From assembly GCF_009769385.1 (NCBI RefSeq), contig NZ_ML775962.1, positions 314,955-378,954 on the forward strand: a stretch of DNA of 64,000 nucleotides. Reading direction: 5' to 3'. A program made the translations under genes and the position numbers. Position 1 is the first letter of the stretch; each line of letters opens with the position of its first letter. The notes under the pieces are model-generated. The model worked only from the letters and a program-made list of their open reading frames with translations. It was not told where the DNA came from and searched no databases. Positions 53,655 through 62,692 of this stretch are shown piece by piece. Origin of the DNA: Saccharothrix deserti. GTDB lineage: Bacteria; Actinomycetota; Actinomycetes; Mycobacteriales; Pseudonocardiaceae.

Positions 53655-55408
53655 GCGGGCACCTCCCCGACGCGGTGCAACTCCGCCAGGCGGGATTCGG
53701 GGTTCGCCAGCAGGTCGGCGGTCGACCCCTGTTCCACCACCTTTCCGCGATCGAGCACCAACACCTGGTCCGTCCTCCGGATCGTGCCCAACCGGTGCGC
53801 GATGACGATCACCGTTCGTCCGGCGAGCAGCCTGTCCAGCGCCCGCTCCACCATCGCCTCCGTGGTCAGGTCGAGTTTGCTCGACGGTTCGTCGAGGATC
53901 ACCAGACCCGGGTCCTTGAGGAACACCCGCGCCAGGTTGAGCAACTGCGCCTGTCCCGAGGACATGGCCGTCGGTGAGATGCGCGAGGACAACCCGTCGG
54001 GCAGGCTGTCGAGCCACGGGCGCAGTTCCAGGGCGTCGAGGATTTCCACGAGGCGCTCGTCCGGCACATCGGGGTCGAAGAACGTCAGGTTCTCCCGCAA
54101 CGTGGCCGAGAAGACGTGCACGTCCTGCGTCACGAACCCGGTCTGCGACCGGAGCGACGACAGCGACAGCGACCGCGCGTCGATCCCGTCGAGCAGAACA
54201 CGGCCCCGCACCGGGTCGTACATCCGGAACAGCAGGTGCGCGATCGTGCTCTTCCCCGCGCCCGTGCGGCCGACGAGCCCCAGCGTGGCCCCCGGCTCCA
54301 GGCGGAACGACAGGTCGTCGAGCACTTTCTTGCGTTCGACCTCGCCGGTGTCGTCCGCGCTGACGTACTCGAACGCGACGTCGTCGAACTCGACCGAGAG
54401 GGAACCGGCGGGGAGCGTCTCCTCGCCGTCGACCAGCTTGGAGGAGTAGCCGAACATCTCGGAGATGCGCCGGATCGCCGCCCGTGCCTGCTGAAGCCCC
54501 TGCACCTGCTCGCGCAGCACCTCGATCGGGGTGTTCAGCATGGTGGCGTAGGCGACGACGAGGTACGTGTTCGCCAGCGAGATCATGCCGTTCTGGTAGA
54601 AGAAGCCGCCGTAGCCGAAGGCGAACGCCGTGCTGGCCGTGAACACCAGCGACATCACGATCCAGATCGTGCTGCTCCACGCTTCGGCGCGGACCTTCAC
54701 CGGCAGCCACGAGCGCAACCGCCGGTGGAACCGGCTCATCGCGTAGTCCGTCGCCGCGGACGACCGCAGGTCCTCCGTCGCGCGAATGGATTCGCTGACG
54801 TAGCCGAACAACTGCGCGCTCTGCTCGCGGTCGTCCTCCCACTTGGCGGTGGCCTTCGCGGTGACCTTGCTCAGCAGGATGAAGCCGAGCACGTTGATGA
54901 CGGTGAAGGTCAAGCCGATCCGCCAGTCGACCACGGTCAGCGCGATGAGGATGCCCAGGACCAGCAACGCGTTGCCGACCAGTTGGACGATCAGGCTGGA
55001 GAAGAACTCGGCGACCTGGTTCACGTCGCCGTCGATGCGCTCGATCAGCTCACCGGGCGACCGCGACTCGTGGAAGGTCAGGTCCAGGTCGAGCACGTGG
55101 GCGGAGAGGTCTTCCCGCACCGCGTTGGTCGCCGTCCACGACACGCGTTCGCTGGCGTAGGCGGCGACGACCCTGGTGATCTGGCGCAGGGCCGCGACTC
55201 CGAGGAAGACCAGGGCGATCGTGATGAGGACCCGCTCGGCGGCGCCCAGTTGGATGGACTCGATGAACCGCGCCACGATCAGCGGTTCCGCTATCTCCAG
55301 GGCGATCGACGCTATCAGGAGTAATGCCATGGCCAGCACGCTTCCGCGCTGCGGTCCCAGGTACACGCGGAGGAGCCGCCACGGCGTGGTGGGAGACGCC
55401 GACTTCAC
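53651..55408 (-). CDS. ABC exporter, fused membrane/ATPase half A
   Basis: The 585-residue half-transporter has six membrane helices and an ATPase domain with Walker A VGRTGAGKSTIAHLL, a Q loop (TGFVTQDVHVFS), Walker B GLVILDEPSSKLD with the catalytic Glu, and His loop AHRLGT. Its signature is SSGQAQLLN instead of LSGGQ. One canonical and one degenerate site across the two halves is the usual design of heterodimeric multidrug or antibiotic exporters. It is the first of the two-gene unit, with a direct-repeat element about 45-75 bases upstream. Confidence 0.88.
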   Translation of the reverse strand: MKSASPTTPWRLLRVYLGPQRGSVLAMALLLIASIALEIAEPLIVARFIESIQLGAAERVLITIALVFLGVAALRQITRVVAAYASERVSWTATNAVREDLSAHVLDLDLTFHESRSPGELIERIDGDVNQVAEFFSSLIVQLVGNALLVLGILIALTVVDWRIGLTFTVINVLGFILLSKVTAKATAKWEDDREQSAQLFGYVSESIRATEDLRSSAATDYAMSRFHRRLRSWLPVKVRAEAWSSTIWIVMSLVFTASTAFAFGYGGFFYQNGMISLANTYLVVAYATMLNTPIEVLREQVQGLQQARAAIRRISEMFGYSSKLVDGEETLPAGSLSVEFDDVAFEYVSADDTGEVERKKVLDDLSFRLEPGATLGLVGRTGAGKSTIAHLLFRMYDPVRGRVLLDGIDARSLSLSSLRSQTGFVTQDVHVFSATLRENLTFFDPDVPDERLVEILDALELRPWLDSLPDGLSSRISPTAMSSGQAQLLNLARVFLKDPGLVILDEPSSKLDLTTEAMVERALDRLLAGRTVIVIAHRLGTIRRTDQVLVLDRGKVVEQGSTADLLANPESRLAELHRVGEVPA

Positions 55409-55450
55409 AGCCTCGGCCCCCTCCCCGCACGTGCGGCGTGGCGCGGCGCT

Positions 55451-55484
55451 CTTGGTGGAGACAGCGGCGCACTTGGTGGAGACA
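55451..55484. repeat. 13-bp direct repeat with 21-bp period before the exporter operon
   Basis: CTTGGTGGAGACA occurs at 55451-55463 and 55472-55484. The 21-bp centre-to-centre distance is two helical turns, and the pair lies 43-76 bases upstream of the minus-strand start at 55408, so it is a plausible activator site. Confidence 0.65.
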
Positions 55485-55568
55485 TAGGTGTCCCGTCATG
55501 ATGTGGTGGATTGGGCACACCGCACTATAGCGATCTGTTACCGCCCGGTTACTCGCCGCATGATCTGT

Positions 55569-57032
55569 TCAGTGTTCTTCCAGGTCGTAGCCGTCAAGGC
55601 ACTTCGACGCCAGCGCGGCGTAAGCCTCCGTGTCGCCCTCGCGGACGATCGACGGCAGGTACACGTGCGGTGCACCGTGGTAGAACCGCTCGTACTGGTC
55701 GTGCCGCCCGGCGAATTCACTCCCCAACGCGTCCCACGCGAGCTTGAAGAGTTTGATGCGCTGTTCGGAGTCGTGTCCGGGTGAGCGGACGTACTTGCCC
55801 AGCAGCGCGGCGACCTCCGGCTGGAGCAGGTCCCGGTACGAGGAAGGCAGTTGGATCAGGCCGCCGCCCGCGAGCAGCTTGATCTCGTTGAGCACCTTCG
55901 GGTACAGCTCCGGACCGATGGCCAACTGCGCGTGCGCGATTTCGCGATTCGGCATCACGCCTTCGCCGCCCGGCACCGGCTCGCAGTTCTCCTCGGCGGC
56001 CACCACCAGCGCCTTGGCGGTGTTCAGCCAGGCCATGAGCTTGCCGATCTGCATCCGCACGGGCGGCATGTCGAACGTGTTGTTCGCGCGGGCGATGAGG
56101 ATCGCCAGCCCGGTCAGGAACTCCAGTTTCGTCCAGAACCTGGTGGCGCCGTGGTGGATGAAGGAGACGAACGCCGGTGTCTTCCAGAACTGGAGGTGGC
56201 ACACGTCGGGGTCGCGGTAGGCGAAAACCCGTTCCCAGGGGACGAACACGTTGTCGTAGACCACCAGCGCGTCGTTCTCGTCGAAACGGGACGACAGCGG
56301 GTAGTCGAACACGCTGGTCGCCCTGGCCTCGTACGACGTGCGGCTGATGATCCGCACGCCCGGCGTCGACACCGGAACCGAGAAGCTCAGCGCGTAATCC
56401 GCCTCGGACGGCGCCATCCGCTGCGTGACGCCCACGAAGATCTCGTCACCGAAGGCCGCCGCGGTGCCGATCATCTTCGCGCCCCGCACCACGATGCCGT
56501 CACCCCGTTCGGCCACCACACGCAGGTAGAGGTCGTCCTCCTCCTGCTCCGACGGCGCTTTTGTCCGGTCGACCTGCGGGTTGACCAGGGTGTGGGCCTG
56601 GTACAGGTCGCCCTCCGCCATCCGCCGCCAGTGCGCCAGCATGTTGGCCGAACCGTCGAACGACGCGCCTTTGAGGATGTCCGGCACGGCGGCGAAACCC
56701 GCGACCGCCGAGGCCATGTAGTCGGGTGAGCGGCCGAAGAAGCCGAAGCTCGCCTCGGACCAGCGCTTGAAGGCCCGGCCCTTCGCCCGCAGCTCTTCGC
56801 GCGTCCGGGGGATCTGGTAGGCGCGGGACACCGGTTCGTCCGACCCCGGCAGCGAAACGGTCAAGGCGTCGGAGTGCGCGGGGTCGTGCGTCATGTCGTA
56901 CAGCTCGGCGATGGAGCGGACCGACCGCCGGAACGCGGGGTGGACCGTGAGGTCCTCGACCCGCTCGCCGTCGATCCAGATCTCGCGACCGTCCCGCAGG
57001 GCCTGCAAGTACTCCTTGCCAGTCCTGGTCAT
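55569..57032 (-). CDS. hpaB: 4-hydroxyphenylacetate 3-monooxygenase-like flavin hydroxylase (HpaB family)
   Basis: The 487-residue protein matches HpaB/HpcB-type FADH2-dependent aromatic hydroxylases: N-terminal TGKEYLQALRDGREIWIDGE, YQIPRTREEL, the flavin-pocket stretch LVNPQVDRTK, FVGVTQRMAP, NVFVPWERVF, and C-terminal LPSSYRDL. Enzymes of this family in natural-product clusters ortho-hydroxylate phenols or aminobenzoates, including carrier-bound ones. A flavin reductase partner is required and is not in the window. It is translationally coupled (ATGA overlap) to the aminodeoxychorismate synthase, implying that the hydroxylated aromatic ring comes from that pathway. Confidence 0.88.
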   Translation of the reverse strand: MTRTGKEYLQALRDGREIWIDGERVEDLTVHPAFRRSVRSIAELYDMTHDPAHSDALTVSLPGSDEPVSRAYQIPRTREELRAKGRAFKRWSEASFGFFGRSPDYMASAVAGFAAVPDILKGASFDGSANMLAHWRRMAEGDLYQAHTLVNPQVDRTKAPSEQEEDDLYLRVVAERGDGIVVRGAKMIGTAAAFGDEIFVGVTQRMAPSEADYALSFSVPVSTPGVRIISRTSYEARATSVFDYPLSSRFDENDALVVYDNVFVPWERVFAYRDPDVCHLQFWKTPAFVSFIHHGATRFWTKLEFLTGLAILIARANNTFDMPPVRMQIGKLMAWLNTAKALVVAAEENCEPVPGGEGVMPNREIAHAQLAIGPELYPKVLNEIKLLAGGGLIQLPSSYRDLLQPEVAALLGKYVRSPGHDSEQRIKLFKLAWDALGSEFAGRHDQYERFYHGAPHVYLPSIVREGDTEAYAALASKCLDGYDLEEH

Positions 57033-59158
57033 CTCGATGCCTTTCCGGAGTCGGTGGTGGCAGCCCGTCGGCTGAGGCTGTGCAAAGGGGTCCGCGCCTT
57101 GAGCAGCATCTCCGCGAACTCCTCCTGGGGGTCGGAGTCGAGGACGATCGCGCCACCCGCGCCGACGGTCAGCGTCCCCCGGTGCGCGACCGCCGTCCGG
57201 ATCACGATGTTGAGGTCAGCCGTGCCGTTCCGGGACACGAAACCGAGGGCGCCGGAATAGACACCGCGCGCGGTGACCTCCAGCTGGTCGATGATCTCCA
57301 TCGTGCGCAGCTTCGGCGCCCCGGTCATCGAGCCACCGGGGAAGCAGGCGCGAACGCAGTCGATCAGGTCCGTGTCGGCGCGCAGCCTGCCCCGCACGGT
57401 CGACACGAGCTGGTGCACCGTCGCGTAGCTCTCCACGGCCATGAACCGCGGCACGCTGACCGACCCCACTTCGCACACCCGCCCCAAGTCGTTGCGCAAC
57501 AGGTCGACGATCATGAGGTTCTCGGCGAACACCTTGGGGTCGTGCGTCAACCGGGACCGCTGCTCGGCGTCGCGCCGGGGATCCGGGTCGCGCGGTGTCG
57601 TTCCCTTGATGGGCTTGGTCTCCACGGTCCGGTCCCGTTCGATGCGGAGGAACCGCTCCGGGGACGAGCACAGCACGACCAGTTCTCCGAGCCGCAGGAA
57701 CGCCGCGTACGGCGCGGGGTTGGCCCGGCGCTGCGCCAGGTAGAGCCGCAGCGGGTCCACGTCGGGCGCGTCGAGCCGGCTCTGCGTGGTGAGGCAGATC
57801 TCGTAACTCTCCCCGGCGTGGAGCTGCCGTTGGCACTCTTGGATGTCGGCGAGGTAGTCGCGGCGCGCGCGTACCAGTCCCGGTTCCGGATCGAGCGCCT
57901 CGACCAGCTCCACGCCGTGGCCCTCGGTGTCGGCGGGGCGGACCCGCGCGAGCACGTGCTCGGTGTCGTCCAGCCAGGCGGTGGCATCGGGGTCGTCGGC
58001 GGACCGGGTGAGGGCGAGCAGGTGGGTGGTGTGCTCCTCGTGGTCCACGACGACGAGCCGGGTCGCCGCCAACCACACCGCGTCCGGCGTGGTCGCGGTG
58101 TGGCGGTTGGGGGAGCCCAGCTGTGCCTTGAGTTCGTAGCCGAAGTAGCCGACATAACCGCCCATCAGGTCGAACGGCACGTCGGGCGGGTCCGACACCG
58201 GCTCGGCCAGCCGTTCACGCAGGGCGTCGAACACCGACTCCCGCGACGTCCGCGTCCCGTCCGGGGTGCGGACCGCCAAACCGGTGTCGAGCCGGTAGGT
58301 CAGCACCTCGCCGTCGGGGCCGTCCGGCGCCCCGAGGAACGAGAACCGCGAGAGACCGGGCTCCGCCCGGCTGCTGTCCAGCCAGAACGCGTGCTCCCGG
58401 TCGGCGAACAGCTCGATGAACGCCGCGGCCGTGTCCACCTCGTGGTCCAGGCGCCGGTGCAGCGCCCGCCAAGGGTTGCGCGGTGCGGTGACCGCGTGCG
58501 TCCGGGACTGGTCGGCGGCGACGGGGCCGAACCCGGACCGGCCGGCACCCCGCATTCCCCGCCCCCGCTCGGCCGCCACCTTGCCCGCGAGCCGGCCGAA
58601 GTTCTCCACCAGCCGCGCACCGTGTTCCGAGGAGATCGACTCCGGGTGGAACTGCACACCCCACAGCGGCCGGCTCCGGTGCCGGATCCCCATCAGCACG
58701 CCGTCCTCCGCCCACGCGGTGGCCTCGATGTCCGGGGGCAGCCGGTCGGCCGGCACGCACAGCGAGTGGTAGCGCACGGCCACGAAGTCCTGGGGCACGC
58801 CGTCGAACAGGTCCTCACCGGTGTGGCGCACCCTCGTGAGGTGCCCGTGCCGGGGGCGGGGGGCGCCGACCACCTCGGCTCCCGACAGCATCGCGATGGC
58901 CTGGTGCCCCAGGCAGACCCCGAGGAGGGGGACGGTGGTGGTCGCCATGGCCGTGCGGGCGGCGCCGAGGTCGCGCTCCCGGCCCGGGTGTCCGGGACCG
59001 GGGGAGACGACGATCGCGTCGAAGTCGTCGAGGTCCAGGTCGGCCCAGCGCGGATCGTCGTTGGTGAGCACCACCGGTGGCTTCTCGTACACCTCTGCCA
59101 TGAGCTGGAACAGGTTGTAGGTGTACGAGTCATGGTTGTCGATGAGCAGTGTGCGCAT
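57029..59158 (-). CDS. pabAB: bifunctional 4-amino-4-deoxychorismate synthase (PabA-PabB fusion)
   Basis: ATG 59158 follows GAGGAG. The 709-residue enzyme has an N-terminal glutamine amidotransferase (Cys82 in VCLGHQ, His171/Glu173 in VQFHPES) joined to a chorismate-binding domain. The order amidotransferase first and the motif PIKGT (516-520) identify aminodeoxychorismate synthase: its Lys518 forms the covalent intermediate, whereas anthranilate synthase has PIAGT there. The product, 4-amino-4-deoxychorismate, leads to para-aminobenzoate (with a lyase) or 4-aminophenylalanine (with PapB/PapC-like enzymes), none of which is visible here. It sits in one operon with the HpaB-type hydroxylase and diverges from the E1alpha gene. 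Confidence 0.88.
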   Translation of the reverse strand: MRTLLIDNHDSYTYNLFQLMAEVYEKPPVVLTNDDPRWADLDLDDFDAIVVSPGPGHPGRERDLGAARTAMATTTVPLLGVCLGHQAIAMLSGAEVVGAPRPRHGHLTRVRHTGEDLFDGVPQDFVAVRYHSLCVPADRLPPDIEATAWAEDGVLMGIRHRSRPLWGVQFHPESISSEHGARLVENFGRLAGKVAAERGRGMRGAGRSGFGPVAADQSRTHAVTAPRNPWRALHRRLDHEVDTAAAFIELFADREHAFWLDSSRAEPGLSRFSFLGAPDGPDGEVLTYRLDTGLAVRTPDGTRTSRESVFDALRERLAEPVSDPPDVPFDLMGGYVGYFGYELKAQLGSPNRHTATTPDAVWLAATRLVVVDHEEHTTHLLALTRSADDPDATAWLDDTEHVLARVRPADTEGHGVELVEALDPEPGLVRARRDYLADIQECQRQLHAGESYEICLTTQSRLDAPDVDPLRLYLAQRRANPAPYAAFLRLGELVVLCSSPERFLRIERDRTVETKPIKGTTPRDPDPRRDAEQRSRLTHDPKVFAENLMIVDLLRNDLGRVCEVGSVSVPRFMAVESYATVHQLVSTVRGRLRADTDLIDCVRACFPGGSMTGAPKLRTMEIIDQLEVTARGVYSGALGFVSRNGTADLNIVIRTAVAHRGTLTVGAGGAIVLDSDPQEEFAEMLLKARTPLHSLSRRAATTDSGKASR

Positions 59159-59384
59159 GCAGCTCCTCATTCTCGACCCGCGGCGTGGCGCCGCACCGGA
59201 AGTGCTGTGGCGCATTTGTCAGTAAATGGTGGAAGACGATGCCGGGCAACGTTCGGAGACCGGCGTGAGAGCGGGACAAGAGTGCGGAACCGGCTTCGAT
59301 ACCGAGGTGAGAACCGGCTCGGTTAGGGTCGCGGATGCGCTACGGCGCGGTACTTCCGCGAGCATTCGAGGAGCAGTGAAGGGC
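59159..59384. promoter_or_regulatory. divergent promoter region between pabAB and the acyl-unit operon
   Basis: This 226-base gap drives the two main biosynthetic operons in opposite directions. AT-richer sequence (TTTGTCAGTAAATGG near 59215-59229) may hold -10 elements. I cannot identify an operator with confidence. Confidence 0.5.
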
Positions 59385-60311
59385 ATGACCGCCGATCACC
59401 GGGAACCGCTGCCCCTTTCCGATGACGACCTGGCGTCGTTGGTCGGGATCAGGCATTTCGAACTGGCACTGCTGCGCATGTTCGGCGCCGGGGAATTGAA
59501 TGGCACCACCCACACGTGCCTGGGGCAGGAGTACGTCCCGGTCGCATTGGCGCCACTGCTGCGCGACGACTTCGTGCTGAGCAACCACCGCGGGCACGGG
59601 CACTACCTCGCCCGGTACCGCGACCCGGAAGGGCTGCTGGCCGAGATCATGGGACGGGAGGGCGCGGTCTGCTCGGGGGTGGGCGGCAGCCAGCACGTCC
59701 ACCGCGACGGCTTCCTCTCCACCGGGGTACAGGGCCAGAGCGTGCCGCTGGCGGTCGGCATCGGGCTGCGCTTCAAGCGGGCCGGCGAACGACGGGTGGC
59801 GGCGGCGTTCATCGGTGACGGCACCTGGGGTGAGGGCGCGGTCTACGAGGGGCTCAACATGGCGGCGCTGTGGCAGGTGCCCGTTCTGGTGGTGGTCGAG
59901 CACAACGGGATAGCCCAGTCCACGCCGACGGAACTCCAGCTGGCCGGGACGATCGCCGCGCGCGCCGCGGCGTTCGACGTCGACTTCACCGAGGTGGTGA
60001 CCAAGGACATCGCCGACATCCGGGCCCAGGTGGCTCCCGTGGTGGCGCGGGTCCGCGACGAGCACCGGCCCGCGGTCGTGCAGTTCACCACGCACAGGCT
60101 CGGGCCGCACAGCAAGGGTGACGACACCCGCGGCGCCGAGGAACTCGCCGCCCTGCGGGAGTGGGACTGGCACGGGGAGTTGGCAGCCCGGCTCGGGCAG
60201 CGGTTCCGCGCCATCGACGACAAGGAGCGTGACGAAGTGGAGAGGATCGTGGAGCGGGTGCGGAACCGCCCGCCCGCCACGTGGGCCGCTCCGGTGGGAG
60301 CAGTGCGGTGA
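59385..60311 (+). CDS. TPP-dependent 2-oxoacid dehydrogenase E1 alpha subunit (pathway-specific)
   Basis: I chose ATG 59385; GTG 59376 (nine bases up, near GAGGAG) is equally possible. The ~308-residue subunit has the E1alpha fold: SNHRGHGHYLAR, VGGSQHVH, and the TPP/Mg motif GDG...(27)...HN (GDGTWGEGAVYEGLNMAALW to VVVEHNG). E1alpha binds thiamine diphosphate and decarboxylates a 2-oxoacid or accepts a two-carbon unit from a ketose. Here the partner E1beta is fused to E2 and an ACP lies between, an arrangement known for pathways loading a short acyl or hydroxyacyl unit onto a carrier protein. The stop overlaps the ACP start. Confidence 0.85.
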   Translation: MTADHREPLPLSDDDLASLVGIRHFELALLRMFGAGELNGTTHTCLGQEYVPVALAPLLRDDFVLSNHRGHGHYLARYRDPEGLLAEIMGREGAVCSGVGGSQHVHRDGFLSTGVQGQSVPLAVGIGLRFKRAGERRVAAAFIGDGTWGEGAVYEGLNMAALWQVPVLVVVEHNGIAQSTPTELQLAGTIAARAAAFDVDFTEVVTKDIADIRAQVAPVVARVRDEHRPAVVQFTTHRLGPHSKGDDTRGAEELAALREWDWHGELAARLGQRFRAIDDKERDEVERIVERVRNRPPATWAAPVGAVR

Positions 60312-60538
60312 CCGGGCTGATCTCCCTGGTGGCGGACGTCCTGCGGCTGCCCGCCGCCGAAGTGGACTGGGACACCGGAACGGCCACCTCGTCCGCGTGG
60401 ACGAGCCTGCGCCACGTCGAGCTGGTCATGCGGGTCGAGCAGGAGTACGGCGTCAAGCTGACCGCACGGGAAGCGCGGACCTGTCGGTCGGTGCGGGTCC
60501 TGCGCGACGTCCTCGCCGAGAAGGGGGTCGCGGTATGA
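60308..60538 (+). CDS. acyl carrier protein
   Basis: GTG 60308 overlaps the previous stop. The 76-residue helical protein is a discrete ACP: helix 1 LISLVADVLRL, then helix 2 beginning at WTSLRHVELVMRVEQEYGV, whose Ser is the phosphopantetheine site. The usual Asp before this Ser (DSL) is Thr. It is located between the E1alpha and E1beta-E2 genes, overlapping both, so it is the likely acceptor of the acyl unit formed by the dehydrogenase complex and the substrate of the downstream KASIII-like enzyme. Confidence 0.85.
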   Translation: MTGLISLVADVLRLPAAEVDWDTGTATSSAWTSLRHVELVMRVEQEYGVKLTAREARTCRSVRVLRDVLAEKGVAV

Positions 60539-62679
60539 GCCCGCCCGAACCCCGGGTCGTGGAGGCCCTGAACCGCGCACTGCACCGGCTGTTCACCGAA
60601 CGCCCCGGCCTGCACCTGCTGGGGGAGGACGTCCTCGATCCCTACGGTGGGGCGTTCAAGGTGACCAAGGGCTTGTCCACCGCCCATCCCGACCGGGTGT
60701 TGACCACACCGCTGAGCGAGGCCGGCATCGCGGGCGTCGCCGGCGGGCTGGCGCTGGCGGGCGACGAGGTCGTGCTGGAGGTGATGTTCGGTGACTTCGC
60801 CGCGCTGATGTTCGACGAGGTCCTCAACCTGATCTCCAAGTCGGTCACCATGTACGGGCACACCGTGCCCATGCGGATCGTCGTGCGATGTCCGGTCGGC
60901 GGTGGTCGCGGGTACGGACCCACGCACAGCCAGAGCGTGCAGAAGCACTTCCTCGGCATCCCCAACCTGTCGCTGTACGAAACCACGCCGTTCCACGACC
61001 CGTACGGCCTGCTGTCGCACGCGCTGGGAAACGGCCCCGCCATGCTGTTCGAGGACAAGGTCCTCTACACCCGGCGCATGTTCACCGACGACGAGGTGTT
61101 CCGCTGCTCACTGGTCGGTTCGGCGCCCGGCTGGGCACACGTGACCAGCCCCGGTCCGGCGGACGTCGTGCTGGTGTGCCCCGGCGGGGTCGCCCATCGG
61201 GCGCTGGCCGCGGCGCGGCGCCTGGTGGCGCAAGGGGTGACCGTGCACCTGCTCGTTCCCGGACGGCTGCACCCGCTGGAACTCGATGACGTGCTCCCGC
61301 TGCTCGGAGCGGCGCGCCTGATCGCCGTGGCCGAGGAGAGCACGGCCGGCGGGACGTGGGGCGCCGACGTGGCCGCGTTGCTCTACGAACGGCTGTGGCA
61401 CGACCTGCGCTCGCCGGTGCTGCGGTTGTCGTCGGCGGATTCGATCATCCCCTCCGCCCGACATCTGGAGGAGCGGGTGCTGCTCGGAGAGGAGCACATC
61501 GTCAACGCCGTGCTCGACGCGCTCCGGGAGCCGGTGCGGGTGCACGGTGTGGAGCGGGTCGGGGAGGAGCGGATCGGGGAGGTCGTGGACGTCGTTCCCC
61601 CGTCGACCGGTGTGCCGGTCACCGCACCGAAGCTCAACAACAACGACGAGACCTACCTGGTCCTCGCCTGGCTGGTCGAGGACGGCGACGCGGTCGAGCC
61701 GGACACGCCGCTCGTGGAGTTGGAGACGTCGAAGGCGGTGGAGGTGATCGAGGCCGGGGCCACCGGCCACGTGCGGCAGTTGGCGCCGGTGAACGCCGAG
61801 GTCGGCGTGGGCGATGTGCTGGCCGAAGTGGTGTCCGAACCGCACACTCCCGCACCGCATACCTCTGCACCGCACACTCCCGCACCGCAGGCCACCGAGG
61901 CGCCGACCGTCGCGCAGCCCTCGACCGTCGCGCACGCTTCGACCGTCGCACAGCCGTCGACCGTCGCGCAGGCCGCCGACACCGTGGCGGACGCCCGGAC
62001 GTACGTGCTGGACAAGGCACAGCGCGGCACGGCGGCCGTCGTCACCCGGGCGCACCGGGAGGTCCCCGCGGCGTTCACCGCCGTGGAAGTCGCGGTGGAC
62101 GCGCTGACCGAACGGCTGCGGCGGTTCTCGAACGACAGCGGCGCGGAAGTCGGCCTGCCGGAGGCGGTCGTCAAGGCCGTCGCCGCCGCGCACCCCGACT
62201 TCGCCCACCTGTTCGGCACTCTGGTCGGCGACGACGTGGTCGCCGTGCCCGACGTCCCCCACGTGGCCGTGACGATGGACGCCGGCAACGGCCTCTACAC
62301 CCCCGTGATCCGCGACTGCGGCCAACGGTCCATTGTGGACATCGCGGACGACATGATGGACCTGCGCATGAAGGCGTGGCGCGGCGAGTTCACCGCCGCC
62401 GAGCTGTCCGGCGGCACGATCACCGTCTCGCTCAACAACGACGAGGGCGTGCTGCTCGTGCAGCCCATCGTGATGTGGCCGCAGGTCTGCATGGTGTCGG
62501 TGGGCGGACCACGCCCGCAAGTGGTCATCGAAGACGGTGTCCCGGTGCAGCGGACCGTCGTCACCCTCGGCCTCGCCTACGACCACCGCGTCGTCAACGG
62601 CCGCGACGCCATCGCATTCCTGAGGGTGATCGCGGAGTCCCTGAGCGATGCGCAGCGCCTGGACAAGCTGGTCGACTGA
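60535..62679 (+). CDS. E1 beta-lipoyl-E2 acyltransferase fusion protein
   Basis: The 714-residue protein joins an E1beta subunit (1-335; LLGEDV, TPLSEAGIAGVAGGLALAG, GDFAALMFDE) to a lipoyl domain (355-432, lipoyl Lys400 in LETSKAVEV), a repeat-rich linker (434-482; TPAPHTSAPHTPAP, and four TVAQ-like units) and an E2 catalytic domain (500-714). The E2 active-site motif reads DHRVVNG (His684, Asn688) where most E2 enzymes have HRxxDG. There is no peripheral-subunit-binding domain. E1beta and E2 are normally separate, so the fusion makes a self-contained relay from TPP to lipoyl to E2, with the adjacent ACP as probable acceptor. No E3 gene is present in the window. Confidence 0.85.
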   Translation: MSPPEPRVVEALNRALHRLFTERPGLHLLGEDVLDPYGGAFKVTKGLSTAHPDRVLTTPLSEAGIAGVAGGLALAGDEVVLEVMFGDFAALMFDEVLNLISKSVTMYGHTVPMRIVVRCPVGGGRGYGPTHSQSVQKHFLGIPNLSLYETTPFHDPYGLLSHALGNGPAMLFEDKVLYTRRMFTDDEVFRCSLVGSAPGWAHVTSPGPADVVLVCPGGVAHRALAAARRLVAQGVTVHLLVPGRLHPLELDDVLPLLGAARLIAVAEESTAGGTWGADVAALLYERLWHDLRSPVLRLSSADSIIPSARHLEERVLLGEEHIVNAVLDALREPVRVHGVERVGEERIGEVVDVVPPSTGVPVTAPKLNNNDETYLVLAWLVEDGDAVEPDTPLVELETSKAVEVIEAGATGHVRQLAPVNAEVGVGDVLAEVVSEPHTPAPHTSAPHTPAPQATEAPTVAQPSTVAHASTVAQPSTVAQAADTVADARTYVLDKAQRGTAAVVTRAHREVPAAFTAVEVAVDALTERLRRFSNDSGAEVGLPEAVVKAVAAAHPDFAHLFGTLVGDDVVAVPDVPHVAVTMDAGNGLYTPVIRDCGQRSIVDIADDMMDLRMKAWRGEFTAAELSGGTITVSLNNDEGVLLVQPIVMWPQVCMVSVGGPRPQVVIEDGVPVQRTVVTLGLAYDHRVVNGRDAIAFLRVIAESLSDAQRLDKLVD

Positions 62680-62692
62680 CCCTGGAGAAGCG

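Noticed and set aside
57029-59158. Anthranilate synthase (TrpE-TrpG or PhzE)
   Set aside because: The motif is PIKGT, not PIAGT, and the amidotransferase domain is N-terminal, as in PabAB.
61840-61980. CRISPR-like short repeats
   Set aside because: The repeats encode the Ala/Pro/Thr-rich linker of the E1beta-E2 fusion and have no spacer structure.
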